DNA of 64,000 nucleotides. Origin: Niveibacterium sp. SC-1. Its GTDB lineage: Bacteria; Pseudomonadota; Gammaproteobacteria; Burkholderiales; Rhodocyclaceae. The stretch's first letter is position 1, and each line of letters begins with the position of its first letter. Below are positions 1 to 8,924 of the stretch, piece by piece. The notes below the pieces were generated by a model that was not told where the DNA came from, ran no database searches, and saw only the letters and a list, made by a program, of their open reading frames with translations. Both the position numbers and the translations under genes were made by a program. The stretch spans positions 4,464,001 through 4,528,000 of the forward strand of contig NZ_CP151275.1 in the NCBI RefSeq assembly GCF_038235435.1. Direction: 5' to 3'.

Positions 1-1
1 G

Positions 2-154
2 AATCGCGGCGTCGGCCCCGGCCCCCTGTGGCCACGCCTGCAGGCGCAGCTGCCAATCCTGCTCGCGCACGCCCGGGAATGGCGCGCCCAACTCACGCAA
101 CAGCTTGATCTTTCTACACAACTGGTGCGTTTTGCCCAAAGCAAGTTAAAATAG
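2..154 (+). CDS. earP: C-terminal end of probable EF-P arginine rhamnosyltransferase EarP (partial)
   Basis: The reading frame is open from the left edge and ends at TAG 152-154, giving 50 residues that finish in ...LVRFAQSKLK. The short helical tail, rich in Leu and Gln, fits the C-terminus of EarP (DUF2331), the cytosolic glycosyltransferase that rhamnosylates Arg32 of EF-P using dTDP-rhamnose. The main support is context: it lies 60 bp upstream of an efp gene whose product has Arg at the modification site, and earP-efp adjacency is typical of Betaproteobacteria. Only the tail is visible, so the assignment is inference. Confidence 0.6.
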   Translation, partial: NRGVGPGPLWPRLQAQLPILLAHAREWRAQLTQQLDLSTQLVRFAQSKLK

Positions 155-214
155 CGGGTTTCCCAAATCCGCGGCGCTTTTCACTGGCGCCTCATTCGCT
201 TTTAGGTGCTCTAG

Positions 215-772
215 ATGAAAATCGCCCAAGAACTCCGTGCCGGCAACGTGGTGCTTATCGGAGGCGAACCGCAGGTCGTGCAGAAGGCTGAATTCAGCAA
301 GTCCGGCCGCAACGCCTCGGTCGTGAAGATGAAGTTCAAGAACCTGCTGACCGGTTCCGGTTCCGAAACCGTGTACCGCGCCGACGACAAGTTCGACATG
401 GTCACGCTGGATCGCAAGGACGTGACCTACTCGTACTTCGCCGATCCCATGTACGTCTTCATGGACACCGAGTACAACCAGTACGAAGTCGAAGCCGACA
501 ACATGGCCGATGCGCTCAAGTACCTGGCCGACGGCATGCCGCTGGAAGTGGTCTTCTACGAAGGCCGCGCGATCTCGGTAGAAATGCCCAACAGCGTCGT
601 GCGCGAAGTGATCTACACCGAGCCGGCCGTCAAGGGCGACACCTCGGGCAAGGTCATGAAGCCCGCCAAGATCAGCACCGGCTTCGAACTGCCGGTGCCG
701 GCCTTCGTTGAAATCGGTGACAAGATCGAAATCGATACCCGCACCGACGAGTACAAGGCACGCGTCAAGTAA
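215..772 (+). CDS. efp: Elongation factor P (Arg32 type)
   Basis: This 185-residue protein has the normal length and three-domain architecture of EF-P: KOW-like N-terminal domain, central OB domain and C-terminal OB domain. EF-P binds between the P and E sites of stalled ribosomes and promotes peptide bond formation at polyproline stretches. The modification loop reads KSGRNAS, placing arginine at residue 32, where E. coli EF-P has the lysine modified by EpmA/EpmB. Arginine here marks the EarP/rhamnose branch, matching the gene fragment upstream. The start ATG follows a weak Shine-Dalgarno in a short leader. A rho-independent terminator follows 28 bp after the stop. Confidence 0.98.
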   Translation: MKIAQELRAGNVVLIGGEPQVVQKAEFSKSGRNASVVKMKFKNLLTGSGSETVYRADDKFDMVTLDRKDVTYSYFADPMYVFMDTEYNQYEVEADNMADALKYLADGMPLEVVFYEGRAISVEMPNSVVREVIYTEPAVKGDTSGKVMKPAKISTGFELPVPAFVEIGDKIEIDTRTDEYKARVK

Positions 773-800
773 GCACGCGCGCTTACTGCGACGGAACAGA

Positions 801-829
801 AGGGCAGGCCTTGGGGTCTGCCCTTTTTC
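801..829 (+). terminator. Rho-independent terminator of efp
   Basis: The arms AGGGCAG (801-807) and CTGCCCT (818-824) form a 7-bp stem with a 10-nt loop, followed by a T run. It lies between efp and nfi and would end the earP-efp transcript. Confidence 0.85.
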
Positions 830-845
830 TTTGCCGATCCCACCC

Positions 846-1517
846 ATGCCCGCCACCGCAGCCCTGCCCTTCCTCATGCCGGCCACGCCGGGTGAGGCGA
901 TCGCGCAGCAGAAGGAATTGGCCGGGCGCGTGATCCAGCACGATGACTTCGGCGCGGTGACCCGTATCGCCGGCATCGACATCGGCTTCGAAGACGAGGG
1001 CGCCACCGTGCGGGCAGCGGTAGTCGTGCTGGGCTTCCCCGACCTGCAGCGCCTGGAGTCGGCGGTGGCTCGGCGGCCCACCGAGTTCCCCTACATTCCG
1101 GGCCTGTTGTCTTTCCGCGAAATCCCCGCCGCGCTGGACGCGCTGGCGCAGATTGGGCGCCCGCCGGATCTCATCCTTTACGACGGCCAGGGCCGTGCCC
1201 ATCCGCGCCGCTGCGGCATCGCCAGCCACATGGGCCTGGTGACCGGCATCCCCAGCATCGGCGTGGCGAAGAGCCGGCTCTGCGGGCGCTTCGAAGCGCC
1301 CGCGGCCCAGCGCGGCGCGCACACGCCGCTGATCCACAAGAACGAGACCATTGGCGTCGCGCTCACCACGCGGCCCGGCTACAAGCCAGTCTTCGTCTCC
1401 TGCGGCCACCGCGTCTCGCTGGCGTCCGCCATCGCCTGGACGATGGCCTGCACCGGTCGCTGGCGCCTGCCGGAGACGACCCGAGCGGCGCACAAGCTTG
1501 CATCCGAGTGGCGCTAG
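846..1517 (+). CDS. nfi: Endonuclease V (deoxyinosine 3' endonuclease)
   Basis: The product has 223 residues from ATG 846; the frame is open further upstream but that part runs back through the terminator and efp. Endonuclease V cleaves the second phosphodiester bond 3' of deoxyinosine in DNA. Family motifs are present: IAGIDIGF with the metal-binding Asp near residue 45, PYIPGLLSFRE containing the wedge/strand-separating PYIP segment, and YDGQGRAHPRRCG with the second catalytic Asp. A lysine-containing IGVAKS motif follows, as in the family. It is convergent with the PIN-domain gene, with only 9 bp between stop codons. Confidence 0.95.
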   Translation: MPATAALPFLMPATPGEAIAQQKELAGRVIQHDDFGAVTRIAGIDIGFEDEGATVRAAVVVLGFPDLQRLESAVARRPTEFPYIPGLLSFREIPAALDALAQIGRPPDLILYDGQGRAHPRRCGIASHMGLVTGIPSIGVAKSRLCGRFEAPAAQRGAHTPLIHKNETIGVALTTRPGYKPVFVSCGHRVSLASAIAWTMACTGRWRLPETTRAAHKLASEWR

Positions 1518-1526
1518 CCGTGCCTT

Positions 1527-1994
1527 TCAGGCCGGAGCGGCGTCACGCAGCTGCGCGTCCAGGGTTTCCGGCGTGAGAACGGTGAAGCGGTCGCGCAGCA
1601 GACGGTGGCGCCCCACTCGGAGCACGGCCTTGTCGCGACTGACCAGGAGATGTGCTTCGGCCAGCCAAGCAGCCTCGATGAACTTCTGGTCGTCCTCGTC
1701 GCGGCAGCGCGGCAGGACAAGCTCCGCGGGCGTGGCGGGCGCGAGGCGCACCCGCGCGGTATACGTGGCGAGCGCCTCGGCCTGGGCGGCTTCGTCGAGC
1801 TTCAGGTGCGGGTAGGCGAAGACGTGGGTGAGCTCGTGCAGGCAGTCTTCGCGCGACCACAGCTCGAAACGCCCCGCTTCGACCGCCTCGCGCAGGACGG
1901 CCAGCGCAGGGTCGCGAAAGACCCAGAGCGCGAGCACGGCGTTGGAGTCGAGGACGATACGGGGCGAGGGTGGAAGCGCGAGCGGTGCGGCCAT
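1527..1994 (-). CDS. PIN-domain protein, putative toxin-type RNase
   Basis: This 155-residue protein opens with IVLDSNAVLALWVF, a PIN-domain strand with the first acidic metal ligand. RDEDDQKFIEAA and SRDKAVL supply the later conserved acidic residues. It fits the PIN_3 group often annotated as the toxin of a VapC-like pair; such enzymes are Mg2+-dependent ribonucleases. No antitoxin-sized partner gene is seen next to it: the upstream neighbour is the NirDL-like gene 25 bp away on the same strand, and downstream is nfi in convergent orientation. The toxin label is therefore family-based only. No clear ribosome binding site precedes the ATG. Confidence 0.85.
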   Translation of the reverse strand: MAAPLALPPSPRIVLDSNAVLALWVFRDPALAVLREAVEAGRFELWSREDCLHELTHVFAYPHLKLDEAAQAEALATYTARVRLAPATPAELVLPRCRDEDDQKFIEAAWLAEAHLLVSRDKAVLRVGRHRLLRDRFTVLTPETLDAQLRDAAPA

Positions 1995-2019
1995 GGGCCG
2001 CGACTATAGCAAGCGGCGC

Positions 2020-3060
2020 CTAGAGCGGCCGGCGCCCTTCCTGGCGGCGGCAGTGGCGCCGCAAGGGCATCAGCGCCGAAGGCGCCTGGGCCAGCCCCGC
2101 GGCCCGCGCGAGGGCAAGCCGGGTCTCTTCCAGGCCCGCCGGGCCATTCGCGTGGATGCCGCAATACAGGTTGTAGGGCCATCCGGGCTGCGGCGCGCGG
2201 CGATACACCAAGCGCACCTGCGGCAGGGCCGCGAGGCGCTGGCCGGCGGCCCGGGCCTCGCCTTCCTCTACGCCCCAGGCGCACATGGCGCTCGCCGCGG
2301 CGCCCAGCAGGCGCGGCCGCAGGACGAGGCCCAGACGGCGGATCGCACCGTTCGCGAGCCAGCGCCCGAGCGTGCGCAGGACCTGCGTCTCGCCCATGTC
2401 GGCGCGCATGCCAAGACGGGCAAAAGGGCGTGGCACCAGGGGCAGGCTGTCGCGCAAGGCGCCGAGCAGGCGTCCCTCGCTCAGCGAAGGCAAGACATGC
2501 AGGCGGTCGAAACGTACGGTACGCACCTGGTCGGAAGTCTCGCGCTGGTAGAGCTCGCGCAGGGGCAGGTCGAGCAGCTCGCCGGGCACTGCGCCGCGGA
2601 TCTGCGCCAGCGAGGCGTCCAGCCGCTGCCGGGTGTCCGCACTGAGGACGAACCACAGGTTGTACTCATGCTCGCGCAGGTCGGCCCGCGCGATCTCGGG
2701 CAAGAGGCACAGATAGCCCGCCATGGCGTCGGCATGGCGCGGCTCGACCTTCAGGCCGACCAGGGTGGATGCCCCGAAGGCCGCCGGGGTGAGCACGGCA
2801 CCCACGTGGGCGATCAGGCCCTGCGCCACCATGCGACGCAGCGCCTGGAGGACCTCGCGCTCCTCGCAGCCACAGGCCGCGGCAATGGCTTCGAAGGGGC
2901 GCTCGCACAGGGGCAGGCCCTCCTGCCAGTGCGCCAGCAGTCGGGCGTCGAGCGAGGTGTCTGCGTCGATCCATCCGCCGCCGAGCAGGCTCAGGATGTC
3001 CACCGGGCCGCCCAGGCTTGGCAGGCCGCGCGGGCAGGCGGATCCGGCTTCTGCGTTCAT
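2020..3060 (-). CDS. Fused siroheme decarboxylase-like protein (NirDL/AhbAB type)
   Basis: The 346-residue protein contains two tandem Lrp/AsnC-like halves, each a winged helix followed by a RAM-like ferredoxin fold. Half one (about 36-175) has RPFEAIA, GASTLVGLKV and LREHEYNLWF; half two (about 190-330) has VPRPFARLG and WPYNLYCGIH. These match the NirD/NirL/NirG/NirH and AhbA/AhbB proteins, which decarboxylate siroheme at C12 and C18 during heme d1 or alternative heme synthesis, rather than DNA-binding Lrp regulators. No nirS, nirE, nirJ or ahbC/D gene is in the window, so it stands alone. The start is uncertain because ATG 3060 lacks a good ribosome binding site. Upstream on the same strand lie a strong hairpin and a small acidic peptide gene. 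Confidence 0.82.
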   Translation of the reverse strand: MNAEAGSACPRGLPSLGGPVDILSLLGGGWIDADTSLDARLLAHWQEGLPLCERPFEAIAAACGCEEREVLQALRRMVAQGLIAHVGAVLTPAAFGASTLVGLKVEPRHADAMAGYLCLLPEIARADLREHEYNLWFVLSADTRQRLDASLAQIRGAVPGELLDLPLRELYQRETSDQVRTVRFDRLHVLPSLSEGRLLGALRDSLPLVPRPFARLGMRADMGETQVLRTLGRWLANGAIRRLGLVLRPRLLGAAASAMCAWGVEEGEARAAGQRLAALPQVRLVYRRAPQPGWPYNLYCGIHANGPAGLEETRLALARAAGLAQAPSALMPLRRHCRRQEGRRPL

Positions 3061-3102
3061 GGCCGCACAGGCCGCAAACCAAGCCGCAGGGAAGAAAAGT
3101 TC

Positions 3103-3146
3103 ATGGGCGGCTCCTGAAGGAAAGACCTTCAGGATGCGCCGCCCAT
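3103..3146 (-). terminator. Strong hairpin between the peptide gene and the NirDL-like gene
   Basis: Two perfect 9-bp stems are stacked: 3103-3111 with 3138-3146, and 3112-3120 with 3126-3134. They are separated by a 3-nt bulge and closed by a 5-nt loop. On the minus strand the stem is followed within 12 nt by a pyrimidine-rich CTTTTCTT tract. It can act as a terminator or partial attenuator, letting the short peptide gene be made in excess over the downstream gene. An operator is an alternative reading. Confidence 0.7.
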
Positions 3147-3200
3147 CAGTGCTCAGGCTTGATAGCTGTCAAGCCCGGCGTCCGCGGAAAGTGACCGGGA

Positions 3201-3371
3201 TCACACCCAGTCTTCGGGCACGGTTTCGAATTCGCCCATCTCGAGTTCGGAGAGGAAGGGCTCCTCGATCTCCAGCACCCATTCGGCATTCGCGTCCCAC
3301 TGGGTAGCCATCAGGCCTTCGGACCCCGGCTGTATGACGACATCAAACGCGCTATCGGTCATCGCACTCAT
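3201..3371 (-). CDS. Small acidic peptide gene (56 aa), unknown function
   Basis: The chosen ATG at 3371 sits 5 nt after AGGA within AAGGAACAGGACAA, a good ribosome binding site; an in-frame ATG at 3404 would add 11 residues but has poor spacing. The product (MSAMTDSAFDVVIQPG...) is strongly acidic with a Trp/Glu-rich second half (WVLEIEEPFL, FETVPEDWV) and no membrane segment or cysteine. I do not recognise it. It is transcribed toward the NirDL-like gene and separated from it by a stable hairpin, an arrangement common for abundant small proteins or precursor peptides. Any role as a peptide substrate, chaperone or regulator of the downstream gene is speculation. Confidence 0.6.
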   Translation of the reverse strand: MSAMTDSAFDVVIQPGSEGLMATQWDANAEWVLEIEEPFLSELEMGEFETVPEDWV

Positions 3372-3592
3372 TTGTCCTGTTCCTTTCGCGGCGCAAACTG
3401 CCATTTATGATGACTTTATAGTTTTAGTCGGATTAAGGATCAAGCCCTTCGGTCTATCCCAATTGCAAGATCTGGTGTCAGGATCCCCGTATTTGCGCGC
3501 CGCCCCCGGGGGGCGTTGCGTCAACGGCGCCCTCCAGCGGGGCGTCTAGAATCACCTCGTTTTCACATCGTCCAAACGCAAGGGAATCCGCC

Positions 3593-4525
<933 letters not shown>

Positions 4526-4546
4526 GTGTCCACGTAAGTGAGCGCC

Positions 4547-5716
4547 ATGAACCGGCCACCCCACATCGACTTCGATTTCGACACGCCGCTGCCGCTCGCC
4601 ACCCGCGGCGGCCTCAAGTGGAGCCGGTACGCCGGCCGCGATGTCGTGCCGATGTGGGTGGCCGACATGGACTTCGCCGCGCCGCCACCGGTGCTCGCGC
4701 GACTGGCTGAGGAAGCGGCCTTCGGCCACTTCGGCTACCGCAAGGCGGAGACCGCGCTGGTGGAGGCAACGCTGGGCCATCTGGAGGCCCAATACGGCTG
4801 GAAGGTCGCGGCGGAGTGGCTGGTCTGGCTGCCGGGCCTGGTGGTCGGGCTCAACCTGGCGGTACGCGCCGCCACCCGGCCGGATCAGGCGGTGTTCACC
4901 GCCACGCCCGTCTATCCACCCTTTCTCTCCGCCCCCGGCAACGCCGAACGCGCGCTGCGCACCCAGGCGCTGCGCGACAGCGGATCGGCCTGGGAGTGGG
5001 ATTTCGACGCGCTCGCCACGCAACTGCCCGGTTGCGGTCTGTGGCTGCTATGCAGCCCGCACAACCCGGTGGGTCGAGCCTGGCGGGAGGACGAACTGAC
5101 CCGTATCGGCGAACTCGCGCTGCGCCATGATCTCGTGGTCTGCGCCGACGAAATCCACTGCGACCTGTTGCTCGCCGAAGGCGCACGCCACCGCCCGTTC
5201 GCCAGCCTTTCGCCCGACCTGGCGGCACGCAGCATCACCCTGATGGCGCCCTCCAAGACCTTCAACGTTCCCGGCCTGGGCGCAGCCTTTGCGGTGATCC
5301 CCGATGCGGGACTACGGGCCCGCTTCAAGCGCACGATGGCCGGGCTGGTGCCCGAGGTGAATGCGCTCGGCTTTGCCGCGATGGAAGTCGCGCTGCGCGA
5401 CTGCGAGGACTGGCGCCAGGCGCTGCTCGCGCATATACGGCAGCAGGCAAGACGCGTCGAGGAGGCCGTCGAGGCACTCTCGGGCCTGAGCATGCGTCCG
5501 GTGGAAGCTACTTATCTTGCCTGGATCGACTGCCGCGACTGGATGGCCGCCCGTGGCGTGGCCAACGCGCAACGCCATTTCGAAGAACACGGGCTGGGCC
5601 TGTCGGACGGTGCGGATTTCGGCGCGCCCGGCTTCGTGCGCCTGAACTTCGGCTGCCCCGGCGCCACCCTGGAAGAAGGCCTGCGCCGGCTGCGCGCCGC
5701 GCACGCGGCGGCCTGA
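4547..5716 (+). CDS. patB: PatB/MalY-type cystathionine beta-lyase / C-S lyase
   Basis: This fold-type I PLP enzyme has 389 residues from ATG 4547; an in-frame GTG at 4538 would add three. The N-terminal VPMWVADMDFA is characteristic of the MalY/PatB branch. CSPHNPVGR, CADEIHCDLL and APSKTFNVPGLG (PLP lysine about residue 238) are the core motifs. Members cleave cystathionine or other cysteine S-conjugates to pyruvate, ammonia and a thiol. Position directly after cysK supports a role in cysteine/homocysteine metabolism. Exact substrate cannot be read from sequence; MalY-like regulatory moonlighting is also possible. Confidence 0.88.
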   Translation: MNRPPHIDFDFDTPLPLATRGGLKWSRYAGRDVVPMWVADMDFAAPPPVLARLAEEAAFGHFGYRKAETALVEATLGHLEAQYGWKVAAEWLVWLPGLVVGLNLAVRAATRPDQAVFTATPVYPPFLSAPGNAERALRTQALRDSGSAWEWDFDALATQLPGCGLWLLCSPHNPVGRAWREDELTRIGELALRHDLVVCADEIHCDLLLAEGARHRPFASLSPDLAARSITLMAPSKTFNVPGLGAAFAVIPDAGLRARFKRTMAGLVPEVNALGFAAMEVALRDCEDWRQALLAHIRQQARRVEEAVEALSGLSMRPVEATYLAWIDCRDWMAARGVANAQRHFEEHGLGLSDGADFGAPGFVRLNFGCPGATLEEGLRRLRAAHAAA

Positions 5717-6148
5717 AGCTAGAGAAGGAACATGCGGCGGGACCGGTAGGCAGGACGTCCGGAGCCCGGATAAGACAAGGGCCGAATCCTTGCGGACCCG
5801 GCCCCTCAACCCACGGTGGTTAGCTCGAGGCTACCTGTCGCCGCTGCCTCCTGCGGCTGTTATTTTTGAAGCGTCTCCATCCTCTGGTGCAATTCTCGGA
5901 CTGGCGCAAGCTGCCGGAATCTGCATCTTTATAGCGTCATAATCCTTATCGATTTGACGAGTGGGCGGAGTGTAATGACGAATTCTGCAAAGGTCGACAT
6001 CTGCCGCGTCAGCTAACGCGATTTTTTGCGATGGATCAGAAAGGTGCTGCGGCGCACAAGCGACTTGCCTGAGAAATCGCAATCCGGATAAGGGTTTACG
6101 CGTACATCCCCGCCGATCGACCGACTGACATGCGGACGCAACCCGGCT
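5717..6148. other. Intergenic region, no convincing gene
   Basis: This 430-bp stretch is more AT-rich than its surroundings. It holds GGGCC/GGCCC arms around 5780-5805 and a short GCCGC/GCGGC hairpin (5840-5857) followed by TGTTATTTTT, a plausible but weak terminator for the cysK-patB transcript. The only ORF, 83 codons on the minus strand, has no ribosome binding site or recognisable content and is not called. Confidence 0.5.
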
Positions 6149-7312
6149 TTGCCATGCTGTGCCAATGTCTTATCCGGTCTGGCCGCAGTGACTGCCCTCC
6201 CCTTTTGCGAGCCTGCGCCCGCCGCGCAGGAGGCTTACACCGGCCTTCCCTGGCCGTTCCAGCCACCGAAATCCCGTGAATCCCATGTTGCGCAAGTGCA
6301 ACAACCTGGCGATCTGCGCACGCTTCTGCGCCGGGACGGCGTGAGCAGCACGGTGCTCATCACACGGACGGGCCCCGGGCAGAACCATCATGGCGACGCG
6401 CTCTGCCTGAGCGCCGAGGAAGTCCTCGCGCTGGGCAGCGAAGGCCTGGCGAGCCTGCGCGACGTGAGCCCGAAAGCCCTGATCCTGGAGTGCCGCGGCA
6501 TGCGGCTGACGACCCGCGCCTGTGCCGGCAGCGGCGACCCGCGTGTACATAAGGGCGAGCGCTTCCAGCTCGCGCGGGCGCCCTCGGATTGCTCGCCCGG
6601 ACTGCCGGCGCTGATCTGCTCGGACTCTCATGCCGTGGCGGCGCTCTCGCCCGGCGCCCGGGTGTGGATCGGCCAGAGCCTCGGGGCGCGCGTCGTGGAG
6701 CGGCGCTTTGGCACCGCCGTCCTCGAAGTCACCGAATGTCCGACGCGCGGCAAGCGGCTCAAGGCCGGCAAGACGATTCGTCTGCCCGATACGCCGCTGG
6801 CCCTGGCCGGACTGTCCGAGGAAGAGCACCAGGCGATCCTCGTCGCCGCCCGTCACCTGGATCTCCTGATCCTGCCCGCGGGCAGCGGCGCAAGCTCGGG
6901 TCATCTGGTGCCCCCACTGCTGCGCAGGGCCGGTCGGCGCAAGGCCTTGCCGGTGGTGATACGGATCGACGACCGCGCGGCCCTGGAGCAACTGCCGCAA
7001 TGGCTTCAGGACGAAGGCGTTGCCTCCTGCGCCGGGGTCTTGCTCGACCACCGCGCGCTGGCGCTCGACCTGGGCGCTGGCGCCTGGGCCCGCGAGGCTC
7101 CAGCCGTGATGGAACGCTGCCAGCAGCGCGGCCTGCCCCTGGTCGGCGAGCTGGACGAGGCGGATTTGAGCCAGCTGCGCTGCCCTGGCGGTCGCGCCGA
7201 ACGCCTTATCTTTCATCGCACGGCACAAGCGCTCCTCCTGCCCCTGACGATGGAAGCAGACATGGTCGCGACGCTGGCGCGTGATCTGGGCGACCAGGCC
7301 ACGCTGACCTGA
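6149..7312 (+). CDS. Degenerate pyruvate-kinase-like protein
   Basis: The frame is open for 387 codons with no in-frame ATG near its start; TTG 6149 or GTG 6188 are possible, so the 5' end is uncertain. The order of segments follows pyruvate kinase: a B-domain-like stretch ending LKAGKTIRLPDTPLALAGLSEEE, which parallels the family's 'KGVNLPG...LPALTEKD' region, then HLDLLILP in place of the usual 'FIALSFV', and GVLLDHRALALDLG in place of 'GIMVARGDLGVE'. The catalytic Lys, Arg and metal-binding Glu/Asp of real pyruvate kinases are not evident, so it is probably not a working kinase. It lies upstream of amt, but a 270-bp gap with a sigma-54 promoter separates them. Confidence 0.65.
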   Translation: MPCCANVLSGLAAVTALPFCEPAPAAQEAYTGLPWPFQPPKSRESHVAQVQQPGDLRTLLRRDGVSSTVLITRTGPGQNHHGDALCLSAEEVLALGSEGLASLRDVSPKALILECRGMRLTTRACAGSGDPRVHKGERFQLARAPSDCSPGLPALICSDSHAVAALSPGARVWIGQSLGARVVERRFGTAVLEVTECPTRGKRLKAGKTIRLPDTPLALAGLSEEEHQAILVAARHLDLLILPAGSGASSGHLVPPLLRRAGRRKALPVVIRIDDRAALEQLPQWLQDEGVASCAGVLLDHRALALDLGAGAWAREAPAVMERCQQRGLPLVGELDEADLSQLRCPGGRAERLIFHRTAQALLLPLTMEADMVATLARDLGDQATLT

Positions 7313-7525
7313 AGCGCGCTTCGGTGCGGATCGGCGCACAGAACTTCCGCCGTGAATGGGCGGATGTGCTTCGTGCACTGCACCGCAAGGCGCATCACGC
7401 GCACCAAAAAGGGGGAAACGGGCCCCGCCATTGATACGCAGGCCCACGTCGAACAAACCCCTGCTCAGACATCCAGACGGCTCGAAACGTCGATTTCGGG
7501 AAAATTCGCAATACCGCCAGCCGAC

Positions 7526-7541
7526 TGGCACGGCATCTGCT
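7526..7541 (+). promoter_or_regulatory. Sigma-54 (RpoN) promoter of amt
   Basis: TGGCACG followed by GCAT and CTGCT matches the -24/-12 consensus TGGCACG-N4-TTGCW with one mismatch. It lies 42 bp upstream of the amt ATG in a 270-bp gap. Amt genes are classic NtrC/RpoN targets. About 150 bp upstream, near 7379-7394, TGCACC-N4-GGCGCA resembles an NtrC enhancer palindrome but has 4-nt rather than 5-nt spacing. Confidence 0.85.
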
Positions 7542-7583
7542 GAGGCCTCGCGTGCCCAACGACGGGCGAACGCGGAGACAAGG

Positions 7584-8912
7584 ATGTCCAAGACGGCCCG
7601 ATTTCTTCCCGGCCTGGCGAGCGCACTCGCCGGCGTTGCCGCATTGCTCGCCACGCTGCTCGCCGTATCGCCGGCGCAGGCCGCACCGGTGGCAGCCTCC
7701 ACATTGAACAGCGGTGATACCGCATGGATGCTGACGGCATCCACCCTGGTGTTGCTGATGACCGTGCCCGGCCTCGCCCTCTTCTACGCCGGCATGGTGC
7801 GCAAGAAGAACGTGCTGGCCACCATGACCCAGTCGTTCGCGGTCTGCTGCGTGGTCACCGTGCTATGGGTCGTCGTGGGCTACAGCCTCGCCTTCACGGC
7901 CGGCACCGCCTGGCTCGGCGACATGAGCCGCCTGCTCATGGACGGCATGAGCTTCGACAAGCTGGCGGGCCTGCTCAGTGTTCATCCGCTCGCTCCCACG
8001 GTGCCGGAATCCGTCTTCGCAATGTTCCAGCTGACCTTCGCGATCATCACGCCCGCCCTGATCGCCGGCGCCTTTGCCGAACGCATGAAGTTCTCCGCGC
8101 TGCTGCTCTTCATGGCCCTGTGGTCGTTGCTGGTCTACGCGCCGGTCGCCCACTGGGTGTGGGCACCGACGGGCTGGCTGGCGGGTCTGGGCGTTCTCGA
8201 CTTCGCCGGCGGCACGGTGGTGCATATCAACGCGGGCGCCGCGGGCCTTGTCGCGGCCTTCATGCTCGGCCGGCGCAAGGGCTATGGCGAGGAGCCGCTG
8301 ATTCCCCACAACCTTGGCCTGACCCTGATCGGCGCCTCGCTCCTGTGGGTCGGCTGGTTCGGTTTCAACGCCGGCTCGGCCGCAGCCGCGGACGGCCGTG
8401 CCGGGCTGGCGATGCTGGTGACGCAGGTTGGCGCGGCCACCGCGGCGCTGGCCTGGATGTTGTCCGAGTGGATGCTGCGCGGCCGCCCCTCGATGCTGGG
8501 CCTGTGCTCCGGTGCGGTCGCGGGACTGGTGGCGATCACCCCGGCCTCGGGCTTCGTCGATGTCAGCGGCGCGCTGGCGATCGGGCTCTTCGCCGGCATC
8601 GCCTGCTACTGGGGCGCGACGGGCCTCAAGCGCACGCTGGGAGCCGATGATTCGCTCGATGTGTTCGGGGTGCACGGCGTCGGCGGCCTCGTCGGCGCAT
8701 TGCTCACCGGCGTGTTCGCGCGGCGCGAGATCGGTGGCGTGCCGGGCGACATCGCCACGCAGGCCATCGGCGCCTTCTCGGTGTTGGGCTACAGCCTCGT
8801 CGCCAGCGCGATCGTGCTCAAGCTCGTCGATGTGCTCGTCGGCCTGCGGGTCAGCGAGGCCGGCGAGGAGCAAGGCCTGGATCTGGCCCTGCACGGCGAG
8901 CGCCTGGACTGA
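7584..8912 (+). CDS. amt: Ammonium transporter Amt
   Basis: The product has 442 residues from ATG 7584, preceded by GGAGACAAGG; the frame is open further upstream but that part overlaps the promoter. It has an N-terminal signal segment ending near AQA and then about eleven membrane helices, forming the trimeric inner-membrane ammonium channel. Family landmarks include GDTAWMLTASTLVLLMT, GLALFYAGMVRKKNVL, the first pore histidine in VVHINAGAAG (about residue 214) and the second in DVFGVHGVGG (about residue 364). No glnK/PII gene precedes it; instead a 97-codon gene follows 12 bp after the stop. A sigma-54 promoter implies induction under nitrogen limitation. Confidence 0.96.
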   Translation: MSKTARFLPGLASALAGVAALLATLLAVSPAQAAPVAASTLNSGDTAWMLTASTLVLLMTVPGLALFYAGMVRKKNVLATMTQSFAVCCVVTVLWVVVGYSLAFTAGTAWLGDMSRLLMDGMSFDKLAGLLSVHPLAPTVPESVFAMFQLTFAIITPALIAGAFAERMKFSALLLFMALWSLLVYAPVAHWVWAPTGWLAGLGVLDFAGGTVVHINAGAAGLVAAFMLGRRKGYGEEPLIPHNLGLTLIGASLLWVGWFGFNAGSAAAADGRAGLAMLVTQVGAATAALAWMLSEWMLRGRPSMLGLCSGAVAGLVAITPASGFVDVSGALAIGLFAGIACYWGATGLKRTLGADDSLDVFGVHGVGGLVGALLTGVFARREIGGVPGDIATQAIGAFSVLGYSLVASAIVLKLVDVLVGLRVSEAGEEQGLDLALHGERLD

Positions 8913-8924
8913 GGGAGGTCACCC

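Noticed and set aside
146..1081. A 311-codon minus-strand frame across efp and nfi
   Set aside because: Both opposite genes are unmistakable, and this frame has no recognisable content or ribosome binding site.
5831..6082. An 83-codon minus-strand frame in the gap after the C-S lyase gene
   Set aside because: There is no ribosome binding site, no coding-like composition and no homology I can recognise; it overlaps a likely terminator.
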